Origin: Jannaschia seosinensis
Lineage (GTDB): Bacteria; Pseudomonadota; Alphaproteobacteria; Rhodobacterales; Rhodobacteraceae
DNA: 63,120 bases
Direction of reading: 5' to 3'
Assembly: GCF_001408515.1 (NCBI RefSeq)
Contig: NZ_CYPR01000085.1
Location: 1 to 63,120, forward strand
Made by a program: the position numbers and the translations under genes. Of the stretch, positions 17,683 to 26,470 are shown in pieces (the stretch's first letter is position 1; each line of letters opens with the position of its first letter). A model generated the notes under the pieces. It saw only the letters and a list, made by a program, of their open reading frames with translations. It was not told the origin of the DNA and ran no database searches.

Positions 17683-18585
17683 ATGGGCAGCATCGCATTC
17701 CAGGGAGAGCTGGGCGCTTATTCTCATCAGGCCTGCCACGAGGCGCGGCCCGATCACGCCCCCCTGCCCTGCCCCACCTTCGAGGACGCCATCGAGGCGG
17801 TGCGCGAGGGCCGGGCCGATCTCGCCATGCTGCCGGTCGAGAATTCCACCTATGGACGCGTGGCGGACATCCATTCGCTTCTCCCGGAATCCGGGCTGCA
17901 TATCGTGGCCGAAGCGTTCGTGCGCGTGCATATCAACCTGCTCGCCCTGCCGGGGGCGACGCTTGAGGACGTCCGCGTCGCGCAGTCGCATACCGTCCTT
18001 CTGGGCCAGTGCCGGACCTTCCTGCAGCGCCACGGCATCCGCTCCCGCGTCGGCGCCGACACCGCCGGCTCCGCCCAGCAGATCGCCGCTGCGGGAGACC
18101 GTTCCGAAGCGGCGCTGGCCTCGGAGATGGCGGGGCAGATCTACGGACTCGAAATCCTCGCGCGCCATATCGAGGATCACGACCGGAACACGACGCGGTT
18201 CTTGTTGATGGCGCGCGACCCGGAACGGCCGGTGGTCGGGTCGAGCCCGATAAAGACGACCTTCGTGTTCCGCGTCCGCAACATTCCGGCCGCGCTCTAC
18301 AAGGCGATGGGCGGGTTCGCCACGAACGGCGTCAACATGACCAAGCTGGAAAGCTACATGGTCGATGGCAGCTTCTCGGCGACGCAATTCTACGCCGATA
18401 TCGAAGGCCACCCCGACGATCCGGCCGTCGCGCGCGCCCTGGAGGAGCTGGATTACTTCACCTCGAAGATCGACATCCTCGGCGTTTATCCCGCCGATCC
18501 CGAACATTTCCAGGGCGGCGCCTTGGCCGAGGATCAGGCCGCCCGCTCGATCCGGCCTGCAAAATCGGCGACGCGGCCCTTGTAA
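17683..18585 (+). CDS. pheA: Prephenate dehydratase
   Basis: Converts prephenate to phenylpyruvate in phenylalanine synthesis. The 300-residue protein starts MGSIAFQGELGAYSHQACHE (GxxGAYS motif); the catalytic loop LPVENSTYGRV and the HPQA-like TVLLGQCRTFL region follow. The C-terminal third is an ACT regulatory domain with the phenylalanine-binding pattern (GALY- and ESRP-equivalents read AALYKAMGGFATNGVNMTKL and ESYMVDG), so feedback inhibition by Phe is expected. There is no fused chorismate mutase. Its last 52 bases overlap the convergent gene at 18534. Confidence 0.94.
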   Translation: MGSIAFQGELGAYSHQACHEARPDHAPLPCPTFEDAIEAVREGRADLAMLPVENSTYGRVADIHSLLPESGLHIVAEAFVRVHINLLALPGATLEDVRVAQSHTVLLGQCRTFLQRHGIRSRVGADTAGSAQQIAAAGDRSEAALASEMAGQIYGLEILARHIEDHDRNTTRFLLMARDPERPVVGSSPIKTTFVFRVRNIPAALYKAMGGFATNGVNMTKLESYMVDGSFSATQFYADIEGHPDDPAVARALEELDYFTSKIDILGVYPADPEHFQGGALAEDQAARSIRPAKSATRPL

Positions 18586-18986
18586 CGCTGGGCCAGTTGC
18601 TTGTGGGCAAGCCCGATCGACTGCAGCATCACCCGTGATGCAAAGCTGCGTCCGCGGGCTTCGGTCGTCACCGTCAGCCGGGTCATCGTCGGCCCCAGCG
18701 GCTCGATCTCCGCCACCAGAACCACGTCCATGCCCTCCGCATCGGCCGTGGCACTCAGCAGGCGGGGGCTTTCGACCCGGTCGAGCTTGATGACAACGCT
18801 GCGCCGCTTGCCCATCACCTCGGCCACGCCGCGCCATGTCGTGCCCTCGCCCGCCGGGCCCGGGGGCACGCGGGTCAGGTCACTTACGCTGCTCTTGGCG
18901 CGGACCTCGAAACGGTCGAAGTCGGAGAGCTGCGCCCAGACCTTCTCGGCGGGGGCGACGATATCTTCGGTGGCGACGAACTTCAT
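18534..18986 (-). CDS. SRPBCC / START-like (polyketide cyclase) family protein
   Basis: A 150-residue protein, MKFVATEDIVAPAEKVWAQL, with the helix-grip pattern of the SRPBCC superfamily: the first strand, then 'PAEKVWAQLSDFDRFE', later 'GTTWRGVAEVMGKRRSVVIK' and 'MTRLTVTTEARGRSFASRV', ending with a long C-terminal helix. Members bind hydrophobic ligands in a cavity; no specific role can be assigned. It overlaps pheA by 52 bases, tail to tail. Confidence 0.8.
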   Translation of the reverse strand: MKFVATEDIVAPAEKVWAQLSDFDRFEVRAKSSVSDLTRVPPGPAGEGTTWRGVAEVMGKRRSVVIKLDRVESPRLLSATADAEGMDVVLVAEIEPLGPTMTRLTVTTEARGRSFASRVMLQSIGLAHKQLAQRYKGRVADFAGRIERAA

Positions 18987-19038
18987 GCGGGGTCTCCGGC
19001 TTGCGCGGCGGTCTTGATGGCGTGCCGCCCCCGCAAGG

Positions 19039-19980
19039 TCAATCCAGCCGGTCGGCGAGCCATGCCCGAAGAAGGAAATGCGCGATCGCCCCCTCGCGCG
19101 CAGGCACGATCCAGGGATGCGTGCCTGCGAAGACGTCCATCACCTCGCTCCGGTCGAGCCACACCGCCTCCTCGATCTCCTCGGGATCGATCTCAATGGC
19201 ATCCGTCGCCGCCTCGCCATGCGCCCCGAGCATCAGCGAGGCCGGGAACGGCCAAGGCTGGCTCGACAGGTAGCGGACCGGCCCGACCCGCACGCCCGTC
19301 TCCTCCCAGACCTCGCGCCGAACGGCTCCCTCCAGCGTCTCGCCCGGCTCCATGAAGCCCGCGAGGCAGGAAAAGAACCCCTCCGGCCAGCCGGGCGACC
19401 GGCCCAGAAGCACGCGCTCGCCCTTTGTGACCAGCATGATGACCACGGGATCGGTGCGCGGAAAATGCATCCGCCCGCAGCCTGCGCAGCCCCGCATCCA
19501 ACCCGCCTTGCCCGGCTCGGTCGGTGTGCCGCAATTGGCGCAGAAACCATGCGTCCGGTGCCATTCGAGAATGCCGCGCGCCGTGGCCGCGATCTCCGCG
19601 TCGCGCGGCGTGAGGTGGGTCATCAGCCGCTTGAGGTCTGTGAAGGCCGTGCCGGCGGGGAGGTCCGGATGCGTCTGCTCCGACCCGTCGCGGAACGCAT
19701 CCACGCTGTCGGCCTTGCCGTCCACATCGAGCGCGGAGACATCGCGCGCGAAGATCACGGCCTCCTCGTCGCGACCGATCAGGACAGGTTGACCCAGCGC
19801 GGCAAAGGCGTGGCCGTCGATCAGCGTCAGCCCGTCGCGCGCAGCATTCGCCAGCGGCTTGCCCCGCCAAAGCGGCAAGGTCCGCACCGGCAGCGCGGCG
19901 AGCGTCTCGGGGTGGCGGCGCAGATCCTCGGCCCGGTCCAGCCCCCCGCCTCCGAACGTGACGGTCTCGGCGATTTTCAT
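19039..19980 (-). CDS. nudC: NAD+ diphosphatase / RNA NAD-decapping Nudix hydrolase
   Basis: Hydrolyses NADH or NAD+ to NMN and AMP and, in E. coli, removes NAD caps from RNA. The 313 residues contain a four-cysteine zinc ribbon (CANCGTPTEPGK, then CAGC) at about residues 147-169, and the Nudix box GFMEPGETLEGAVRREVWEE with TGV. The downstream signature SQPWPFPASLMLG is specific for NudC. The start MKIAETVTFGGGGLDRAEDL is usual for alphaproteobacterial members. Confidence 0.94.
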   Translation of the reverse strand: MKIAETVTFGGGGLDRAEDLRRHPETLAALPVRTLPLWRGKPLANAARDGLTLIDGHAFAALGQPVLIGRDEEAVIFARDVSALDVDGKADSVDAFRDGSEQTHPDLPAGTAFTDLKRLMTHLTPRDAEIAATARGILEWHRTHGFCANCGTPTEPGKAGWMRGCAGCGRMHFPRTDPVVIMLVTKGERVLLGRSPGWPEGFFSCLAGFMEPGETLEGAVRREVWEETGVRVGPVRYLSSQPWPFPASLMLGAHGEAATDAIEIDPEEIEEAVWLDRSEVMDVFAGTHPWIVPAREGAIAHFLLRAWLADRLD

Positions 19981-20145
19981 GTCGGTGCTCCTTCGTTCGG
20001 ACGCATCTTTAGCCTGCGGCCGATCGCCGATGCCACCGGATCACTCACGCCCCGACTGCGCACCGAAATGCCACGCGCGCCACACCGATGCCGGCGGCGC
20101 AGCCATGCAACCGGCGGACGAGGATGTTTCTCCCGGCCCCCACCC

Positions 20146-20174
20146 TTGCACGGCATCGGCATTCATCCTATCTG
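20146..20174 (+). promoter_or_regulatory. Promoter of the SRP RNA gene
   Basis: A -35 box ttgcac (20146-20151) and a -10 box tatctg (20169-20174) are spaced by 17 bases. The -10 box ends about six bases before the first paired base of the RNA, a good housekeeping-sigma arrangement. Confidence 0.6.
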
Positions 20175-20180
20175 CCGCCT

Positions 20181-20277
20181 CGAGAGGTTGGCGCGGGCAG
20201 GCGTCTCGCCAACCTGGTCAGGTCCGGAAGGAAGCAGCCACAACGAGTCCCGTCTGGGTCGTCGTCCAGCCTCTCAC
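20181..20277 (+). ncRNA. ffs: Signal recognition particle RNA (4.5S, small type)
   Basis: RNA of the signal recognition particle, which binds Ffh and targets nascent membrane proteins. The diagnostic apical loop ggtcaggtccggaaggaagc followed by agcc is at about 20217-20239. The ends close as a helix: gagaggttgg (20182-20191) pairs with ccagcctctc (20266-20275), with one G-U pair. The length near 95 bases is usual for Gram-negative small SRP RNA. It lies upstream of dnaX, as in many alphaproteobacteria. Confidence 0.93.
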
Positions 20278-20635
20278 CCTCGGCGGGTTCGGGTCTTGCG
20301 AGGTCCGCCGCCGATTTCGCGTTACACTGACGGACTGGCCCGATGTCTTGCGAACCGTCTGCGCGTGCTCCTTCCTGACATGCCTTCTCAGGATGCAGCG
20401 GAAAGCGCCGTTTTCTCTGCCCGGTCCGCAATCGGGTCAGCCTTGGCCGGACCGCTCTCCGGTCTCGCCGGGTCGGACCCGTGCCGCTGGCTGGATCGAT
20501 CCCGCAAGTCATGGCAGACCGGCGCGATGAATGACCTTGTATTCCCGCTCCGTCCCCTCTCTGCTCGCCATATGTGCGGCGCGGTGCCGTTCCGGCGCGT
20601 CGCGAACCGCCGATCCGGGACTTGATTGACGCACC
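20278..20635. other. Intergenic region, nothing assignable
   Basis: About 360 bases between ffs and the DUF202 gene. Frames are open on both strands but show no recognisable protein and no ribosome binding site. It presumably contains the ffs transcript end and the promoter of the next gene. Confidence 0.4.
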
Positions 20636-21025
20636 ATGACCGACCGATCGAACGAAGACACCACACAGATCAAGACCGACTGGGCCGAATGGCGCACCGA
20701 TTGGGCCGAAGACCGCACGGTCCTCGCGAATGAGCGGACATTCGCGGGCTGGATGCGCACCGGGATGGCCGCCATCGCCATCTCGGTCGGCCTCCATGCG
20801 GTGTTTCCGGAGGCGGAGCCGGTCTGGATACTCAAGGCGGTCTCGACGCTGTTCATCGCCGCGTCCCTGGTGATTTTCTGGTCTGCATGGCGCAATTCGA
20901 AGAAGGGGCAGGTCCGGCTCAACACGCATGACACCGAGCGGCAGGACGGCAAGACCTTCGGCCTGCTCTCGTCGATGTTCTCGCTGGGTGCGGTGACGGT
21001 CTGCGCGGTTCTCTGGTCGCTCTAG
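20636..21025 (+). CDS. DUF202 (YidH-like) small membrane protein
   Basis: A 129-residue protein. The DUF202 signature reads DWAEDRTVLANERTFAGWMR (the family's 'LAxERTxLAWxRT' pattern), followed by three membrane helices: GMAAIAISVGLHAVF, AVSTLFIAASLVIFWSAW and LLSSMFSLGAVTVCAVLWSL. The N-terminal 20 residues are polar, with a repeated D-W-A-E motif (TDWAEWRTDWAEDRT). The family's function is unknown. Confidence 0.85.
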   Translation: MTDRSNEDTTQIKTDWAEWRTDWAEDRTVLANERTFAGWMRTGMAAIAISVGLHAVFPEAEPVWILKAVSTLFIAASLVIFWSAWRNSKKGQVRLNTHDTERQDGKTFGLLSSMFSLGAVTVCAVLWSL

Positions 21026-21139
21026 GGACCGATGACGGGCGGCGCCCCGCAGTCGCGATTTCCCCGATTTCAAGCCGCCGACTCCTAGCCACTCGCGCGC
21101 GCGCCCCATAGATTGCCCTCGGCGATGACGGGGGCCGGA

Positions 21140-22855
21140 ATGAGCGAGACGACGGAATACCAGGTGCTGGCGCGCAAATACCGCCCCGCGACCTTTGCCG
21201 ACCTGATCGGACAGGACGCGATGGTGCGGACGCTGCGCAATGCCTTCGCCGCCGATCGGATCGCGCAGGCCTTCATTCTCACCGGCATCCGCGGCACCGG
21301 AAAGACCACGACGGCGCGGATCGTGGCCAAGGGGCTCAACTGCGTCGGGCCGGACGGCACCGGCGGCCCGACGACCGATCCCTGCGGCGTCTGCGAGCCC
21401 TGCGTGGCGATTGCCCAAGGGCGGCATGTCGACGTGCTTGAGATGGATGCGGCCTCGAATACCGGCGTGAACGACATCCGCGAGATCATCGACGGCGTGG
21501 CCTATCGCGCGGCCTCGGCGCGCTACAAGATCTACATCATCGACGAGGTCCACATGCTCTCGAACAGCGCCTTCAACGCGCTGCTCAAGACGCTGGAGGA
21601 GCCGCCCGCGCATGTGAAGTTCATCTTCGCCACGACCGAGATCCGCAAGGTTCCGGTCACCGTTCTCAGCCGTTGCCAGCGGTTCGACCTGCGCCGGATC
21701 GAACCCGAGACGATGATCGCCCATCTGCGCGGCGTGGCCGAGAAGGAGCAGGCGGAGATCGCCGGCGACGCGCTGGCGCTCATCGCGCGCGCGGCCGAAG
21801 GGTCGGTGCGCGACGCTATGTCCCTGCTCGATCAGGCGATCAGCCACGGTGCGGGGGAAACCACGGCCGACGGGGTCCGTGCGATGCTGGGCCTCGCCGA
21901 CCGGGGCCGGGTGATGGACCTGTTCGACCTGATCATGCACGGCGACGCGGCCGGGGCGCTGCTGGAACTCGGTGCGCAATATTCCGACGGGGCGGACCCG
22001 CTCGCCGTCTTGCGGGATCTGGCGGAGATCACGCATTGGGTCAGCGTCATTCAGATCACGCCGGAGGCGGCCAACGATCCGACCGTCGCCCCGGACGAAC
22101 GGGCGCGCGGCCAGGCCTTTGCCCAAGGCCTTCCGATGCGGTCGCTCACCCGTATGTGGCAGATGCTTCTCAAGGCGCTGGAGGAGGTCGGCAACGCGCC
22201 CAACGCGATGATGGCGGCCGAAATGGCGGTGATTCGGCTGACGCATGTGGCTGACCTGCCCTCGCCCGACGATCTGGTGCGCAAGCTGCGCGATGCGCCG
22301 CCCTCGGGATCCGGCCCGGCGCCGCGCCCCGCCCCCTCGGGTGACGGGGGCGCGCCGGTCGCACGCGTGCGTCATGGCGGCGGCTCGGCCCAGCCCGCGC
22401 TGGCCGAGGATCCCGCGCTCGTGCGGTTTCAGACCTTCGACCAGATCGTGGAGTTGATCCGTGCCAATCGGGACGTGAAGCTGCTGGTCGAGGTGGAAAC
22501 GGGTGTGCGGCTGGCCCGCTATGCGCCCGGCCGGATCGAGTTCGAGCCCACGCCCGACGCCGCGCCGGATCTCGCAGCGCGCCTTGCCGGGCGGCTTCAG
22601 GGATGGACGGGCGTCCGCTGGGGCGTGTCGCTCGTCTCGGAGGGCGGTGCGCCAACGATCGCGGAGACCCGCGACAGCGAGTTGCGCGAGGCCGAGCGGG
22701 CCGCCCTCGCCCACCCGATGACGCAGGCGATCATGGACGCCTTTCCCGGTGCCGAACTCGTCGAAATCCGCACGCGAGCCGAGATCGCGCAGGAAGCGGC
22801 CGAAGGGGCGCTCGCCGAAGTCGAGGATGAATGGGATCCGTTTGACGAAGGGTGA
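21140..22855 (+). CDS. dnaX: DNA polymerase III subunit gamma/tau
   Basis: Clamp-loader ATPase of the replicase, 571 residues from MSETTEYQVLARKYRPATFA; an in-frame ATG at 21125 is less well placed. It has the Walker A motif (GIRGTGKTT), the four-cysteine zinc module between residues ~70 and 95 (LNC...CGVCEPC), Walker B IIDEVHML and the sensor FIFATTE. The C-terminal part is the alphaproteobacterial tau extension, ending with acidic EVEDEWDPFDEG. ybaB and recR, often direct neighbours of dnaX, here lie 5 kb downstream behind dps and an island. Confidence 0.95.
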   Translation: MSETTEYQVLARKYRPATFADLIGQDAMVRTLRNAFAADRIAQAFILTGIRGTGKTTTARIVAKGLNCVGPDGTGGPTTDPCGVCEPCVAIAQGRHVDVLEMDAASNTGVNDIREIIDGVAYRAASARYKIYIIDEVHMLSNSAFNALLKTLEEPPAHVKFIFATTEIRKVPVTVLSRCQRFDLRRIEPETMIAHLRGVAEKEQAEIAGDALALIARAAEGSVRDAMSLLDQAISHGAGETTADGVRAMLGLADRGRVMDLFDLIMHGDAAGALLELGAQYSDGADPLAVLRDLAEITHWVSVIQITPEAANDPTVAPDERARGQAFAQGLPMRSLTRMWQMLLKALEEVGNAPNAMMAAEMAVIRLTHVADLPSPDDLVRKLRDAPPSGSGPAPRPAPSGDGGAPVARVRHGGGSAQPALAEDPALVRFQTFDQIVELIRANRDVKLLVEVETGVRLARYAPGRIEFEPTPDAAPDLAARLAGRLQGWTGVRWGVSLVSEGGAPTIAETRDSELREAERAALAHPMTQAIMDAFPGAELVEIRTRAEIAQEAAEGALAEVEDEWDPFDEG

Positions 22856-23050
22856 TGGGTGGCGGAACGGCACCACGGAGCCCGAAGCCACGTTCGGCTT
22901 GGCAAAGACATCCCTCAACAGGAACCGACTGCAAGCAAGGCCACCCGGGGACGGCCTGAGGCTTTTCGAGCGACTCTGCGTTCTCGATGAAACCCAAATG
23001 CGCCCTGCTCCGTTTCACCTCCGAAAACCGCACTGAAAAAGGAGACCCCC
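22856..23050. other. dnaX-dps intergenic region
   Basis: 195 bases holding the dps ribosome binding site (aaaaaggag, about six bases before the ATG). A weak stem aggcc/ggcct at 22938-22957 followed by gaggctttt may end the dnaX transcript. I see no clear OxyR or iron box. Confidence 0.3.
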
Positions 23051-23533
23051 ATGCCCGAGAGCTTTGTTCAAGGCCTCAAGAGCCAGACCCAATCGCAGAT
23101 GATCGACCTCCTGAATGCCCGCGTGGCCGATAGCGTCGACCTGACGCTGGCCGTCAAGCAGGCGCATTGGAACCTGCGCGGTCGTGGCTATATCGGTGTG
23201 CACGAATTGCTCGACGATGTTGCCGAGCGTCTTCGTGAGCAGACCGACACGATGGCCGAGCGCGTGGCGATCATGGGCGGCTTCGCCCGCGGCACGACGC
23301 AGGAAGCGTCGAAGAACACGACGCTCGAGCCCTATCCGGTCGAGCTGACCGACATCAAGGAACACGTCCGCGAACTCGTGTCCCGCTTCAAGCAGCACGG
23401 CGCCAACCTCCGCGAGGCGATCGACGCCGCGGGCGAGGCAGGCGACGACGATGCCGAGGACCTGTTCACTGAGGTCAGCCGCCAAGTCGACAAGGATGCC
23501 TGGTTCATCGGGGCGAACGCGCCGCAGGACTGA
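23051..23533 (+). CDS. dps: Dps-family DNA-protecting ferroxidase
   Basis: A 160-residue mini-ferritin that oxidises Fe2+ with H2O2 and stores it in a dodecamer, shielding DNA. The inter-subunit ferroxidase ligands are present: AVKQAHWNLRG (first His), GVHELLDDVAERL (second His and the Asp/Glu pair on the next helix, with DTMAER). A strong ribosome binding site precedes the ATG. G+C matches the chromosome rather than the following island, so it probably belongs to the resident DNA. It is the last normal-composition gene before the island. Confidence 0.92.
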   Translation: MPESFVQGLKSQTQSQMIDLLNARVADSVDLTLAVKQAHWNLRGRGYIGVHELLDDVAERLREQTDTMAERVAIMGGFARGTTQEASKNTTLEPYPVELTDIKEHVRELVSRFKQHGANLREAIDAAGEAGDDDAEDLFTEVSRQVDKDAWFIGANAPQD

Positions 23534-23561
23534 ATGCCGAACACCCGATACGAGACGAAGG

Positions 23562-23603
23562 GGCCGCTCCCGCAGGGTGACGCATTCCGTGTGGTGGGAG
23601 CTT
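23562..23603 (+). repeat. Left inverted repeat of the dnaX-ybaB island
   Basis: The sequence beginning ggccgctcccgcagggtgac and ending ggtgggagct matches the reverse complement of 27675-27716 over about 42 bases. The core ggtgacgcattccg is identical and roughly 35 positions agree overall. It begins about 28 bases after the dps stop and faces outward with ggccgc. Confidence 0.65.
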
Positions 23604-23694
23604 TGAAAACACAGACTTGTCGCGCGACGCGCGGCAGGTCATTGCTATTGTTCAACAAGTTGCGGCAGTCATGACCGGAAAAAGCTGACGGAAA

Positions 23695-23714
23695 TCCGAG
23701 ACTTTTTTCTCGGA
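23695..23714. repeat. Perfect stem-loop upstream of the zinc-finger gene
   Basis: tccgaga-cttttt-tctcgga forms a 7-bp perfect stem with a 6-base loop, inside the roughly 400-base leader between dps and the large island gene. It could be an attenuator-like or operator structure; no function is shown. Confidence 0.4.
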
Positions 23715-23931
23715 AGCAAGCCCCGCCTGCTTGAGCGAAGAAACTTCCGGAATCTTGGACATTTCCTCTTCCGATCCCAGAAATACAGCCAATATCCTTC
23801 GACCACAAGCTTGACCTTCGCACGAGGCGGAGATCGCGGACGAATGTCCGCATCGACTTCAATCCAAGCAGATTCTCTGGTCTTTGGTCGGAAAACGACT
23901 CGAGGCAGAGCCGCGGATATCCGAGGTTCTG

Positions 23932-26328
23932 ATGACAAGCTTGGCAACACTCAACTTCAAGCTCTCCCAGCTCTATCCTGGCGCGGGGGAACATTGCATC
24001 AACACATGCGCGAACCCGGACTGCTCGAACTTCGGGCATCCGCTGACGGGTCGTGCCACCCGCAAGTCCATATGGGAGGAAAAGCGTCCTGACCTGACGC
24101 CAGAGCAACTGAAGTTCGTGGAGATGCATGGGCCGGGTGCCTACAAGCTCGCAGGCGCGAGCGAGAAGCACCGCCGAATCTCTCGCGTATTTGCCTACCA
24201 GAACAATCCGCACGTCTGGTCCGATCAACGCACTATCCGGTGCCTGGGCCAAACTCATGAGGGCAAAATCTGCGACTCCGGCTTCTCAATCCTGTCGCCG
24301 GACCACCTCGACGAGGAGATCGACAGACTCCGGAACTTCAATGGCGTTCTCGACGGACCCTCATGCGGAGCCTGCGGCAAGCGGTTTCTGGATGACCCTG
24401 ACGAGTTCGCCCTGGACGGCGTCCATGAGCGATCGAAGGATCGCAAGGGGCAACCTGTTCGCCAGAAGAGGACGCCCACGTCTCTTCGCGTGCTTCACAA
24501 GCCCTGCCGGGGGAAGAAGGGCGCGCGCTTCTCCGTCTCGCTGCCTCATGCCGGCCAGAAGACGACCGCCGACAATCTTAGGATTCTCGGAGCAGTGCTG
24601 AACAGCGCCGGGATCGTCGATGTCCAGCGCTCGATCGGGATCGCTGGCAAGAAGATCGGCATGTCGCGGATCTACGACCGCATCGAATGGCTCGAAGGAG
24701 TTTTTCTCGCATACGAGCGCGAGATGCTCCGCAGATGGAACGACAAGGTCGAACAAAGCGGTAAAGCAGTCGAACACCTTCTCAGCCACGACGACATGGT
24801 CCTGACGGTAAACTGGGAGACTTCGACTGACAGACGCAATACACAGCTCAACTGCGCAATCACAGCAGATGCACGCAGCGGCTATGTTTATCGCCTCGAT
24901 GTCGACTTCGACCCCCGCGCCACACCTCTGGATACGTTCAACGCGACATATCTCGACCAGGCCGGGATGCCGCAGAACCTCGAGCATCTCTATCCGAACA
25001 GCAAGGTGCAGTCGGCCCCGAAGTTCTCGTGGCAACGGCCGACAGGCCGATATCACGAGCCGCAGTTTTTCGCGGCCTGCGTCAACGAGATCAAGGCATT
25101 TCAGAGCCGAGCGAAGCGCCGAATGCCGAAGAAAGACAAGAGCCAGCAGGCCGCACGCTCTGCTTTGATCCAGCGAACGAAGGGCATGATTGCCAACATC
25201 CGGATGATCTCGGAGGGATGGTTCGGCTTCCCAATCGACGAATCCGAGGAGCGTGGTTCGTTCAAGGGCATGACGACCAGGGACATTTACACAAAGGGCG
25301 CCCATTTTGCGCTCCTGAAGGAGATACTTTCGCGAGGATCAATCGTCCTCACCACCGAGCAGGAAGCAACCTTGCCGCCTCTGCTTCCGCATATCTTCGA
25401 CGAGGAGATCCGGGAAGACCGGTTCGCCTGGATGGCCATGAGCTTCAACAAGAAGGCAACGAAGCCGGAGAAGCTCGACAAGGTGAAGGAATATCGAAAG
25501 GCGCGAAAGCAGTTCCATAATGACGGCATGTATGCTGGCCGCTTCGACCCGGGAACGGACGCGCAGACGGTAAGTGAGGCGTTCATCGCCGATCGTATGG
25601 CGACAGCCCTCCGGGGAACTGCCGCGCATTTTCAGATCTCGAACTATCAGTCCGAGGTATTTCCGGCGCTCTGGGTTCGGTCCGCCACACAGGCAAGCGG
25701 CGAAATCGACAAAACTGTCGGCTTTCCCATCTTGCCGCGCCACATGCGTAGGACGCTAAAGAAGCTGCCGTTCGACCAAGAAGAGCTGAGCCAAGACCTG
25801 CGCGAAGAGCTCGCGCCATGGGTTTACAAGGCGACGCTTCAACCGGTCAGCTCCTTCATGAACTCTCTTCGCGAGAGGATGAGCGTCGCCGCCCGGGCCG
25901 GCAGTGGAGGTGCTCGCGTGGGCGGCTCTTACGTTCAGGGCGCGATCTTCAATCCCAGAACACTGATCGCACTCCTGAACATCTATCGCGTTCACTATAA
26001 CTTCTTCGAACCCCGGCCCTACACATGCCCCTACGAGGAGATTGACGACCTCGTCGATCCTCCGAAGCTGACACCGCGCGCGCTGCGGATACCCGGAACG
26101 GATGAGTTCGTTGATCTTCCGCCGCGGGCGCGACGTTCTCGCGCGCGTATGACGCCGGCCATGCGCCATGGCATGGACGCCTTCACGCAGCGCAATGATG
26201 GCACACAGGACCCGCCCGACATCTACCGGATGCTGTATCGCCCGTGGCTCTACATGGGCACCAAGCTCGGAGCGCGGTTTGAGCGATCCCGGGGTCGACA
26301 AAAACACCAGGTGCCAGCCTCGTCATAG
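23932..26328 (+). CDS. Large multi-cysteine, transposase-like island protein
   Basis: I do not recognise a named gene. From ATG 23932 (gaggttctg before it; an in-frame start at 23884 is weaker) the product has 798 residues. Residues 22-31 read CINTCANPDC, then come C104, C114 and CGAC at 145-148 followed by GKRF, resembling the 'CxNPxC' and 'CxxCGKxF' zinc modules of IS1-like and related transposases. The middle (GYVYRLDVDFDP; GSFKGMTTRDIYTKGAHFAL) and the end (NPRTLIALLNIYRVHYNFFE) recall, from memory, a family of 'insertion element' proteins with an RNase-H-like core of about 500 residues. The catalytic triad cannot be placed. G+C is lower than in its neighbours. It is followed by an AlbA_2 gene, and both are enclosed by inverted repeats. 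Confidence 0.55.
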   Translation: MTSLATLNFKLSQLYPGAGEHCINTCANPDCSNFGHPLTGRATRKSIWEEKRPDLTPEQLKFVEMHGPGAYKLAGASEKHRRISRVFAYQNNPHVWSDQRTIRCLGQTHEGKICDSGFSILSPDHLDEEIDRLRNFNGVLDGPSCGACGKRFLDDPDEFALDGVHERSKDRKGQPVRQKRTPTSLRVLHKPCRGKKGARFSVSLPHAGQKTTADNLRILGAVLNSAGIVDVQRSIGIAGKKIGMSRIYDRIEWLEGVFLAYEREMLRRWNDKVEQSGKAVEHLLSHDDMVLTVNWETSTDRRNTQLNCAITADARSGYVYRLDVDFDPRATPLDTFNATYLDQAGMPQNLEHLYPNSKVQSAPKFSWQRPTGRYHEPQFFAACVNEIKAFQSRAKRRMPKKDKSQQAARSALIQRTKGMIANIRMISEGWFGFPIDESEERGSFKGMTTRDIYTKGAHFALLKEILSRGSIVLTTEQEATLPPLLPHIFDEEIREDRFAWMAMSFNKKATKPEKLDKVKEYRKARKQFHNDGMYAGRFDPGTDAQTVSEAFIADRMATALRGTAAHFQISNYQSEVFPALWVRSATQASGEIDKTVGFPILPRHMRRTLKKLPFDQEELSQDLREELAPWVYKATLQPVSSFMNSLRERMSVAARAGSGGARVGGSYVQGAIFNPRTLIALLNIYRVHYNFFEPRPYTCPYEEIDDLVDPPKLTPRALRIPGTDEFVDLPPRARRSRARMTPAMRHGMDAFTQRNDGTQDPPDIYRMLYRPWLYMGTKLGARFERSRGRQKHQVPASS

Positions 26329-26470
26329 GTCATGCGCCTGACGAAAAAAGCCTTTCGCTATGCGGCGACTGAACCAATATCTTGATCTCACAAGGTCCAT
26401 ACACGCGGCCGCGGTGGCAAGCACACGAGTATGCTCACGTGAGGCAAGTAGATGATTTCAGGAGCTTAGG
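26329..26470. other. Spacer between the two island genes
   Basis: 142 A/T-richer bases with a probable ribosome binding site (aggagcttagg) for the next gene. Enough room for a promoter, so the two island genes may or may not form an operon. cgctatgcggcg and ctcacgtgag (a 10-base palindrome at about 26434-26443) are the only repeats seen. Confidence 0.35.

Noticed and set aside
20168-22918. Minus-strand open frame of about 900 codons across ffs and dnaX
   Set aside because: It mirrors dnaX codons on the opposite strand, is rich in R/H/D/G with no domain, and runs through the SRP RNA. Long antisense frames are expected at this G+C.
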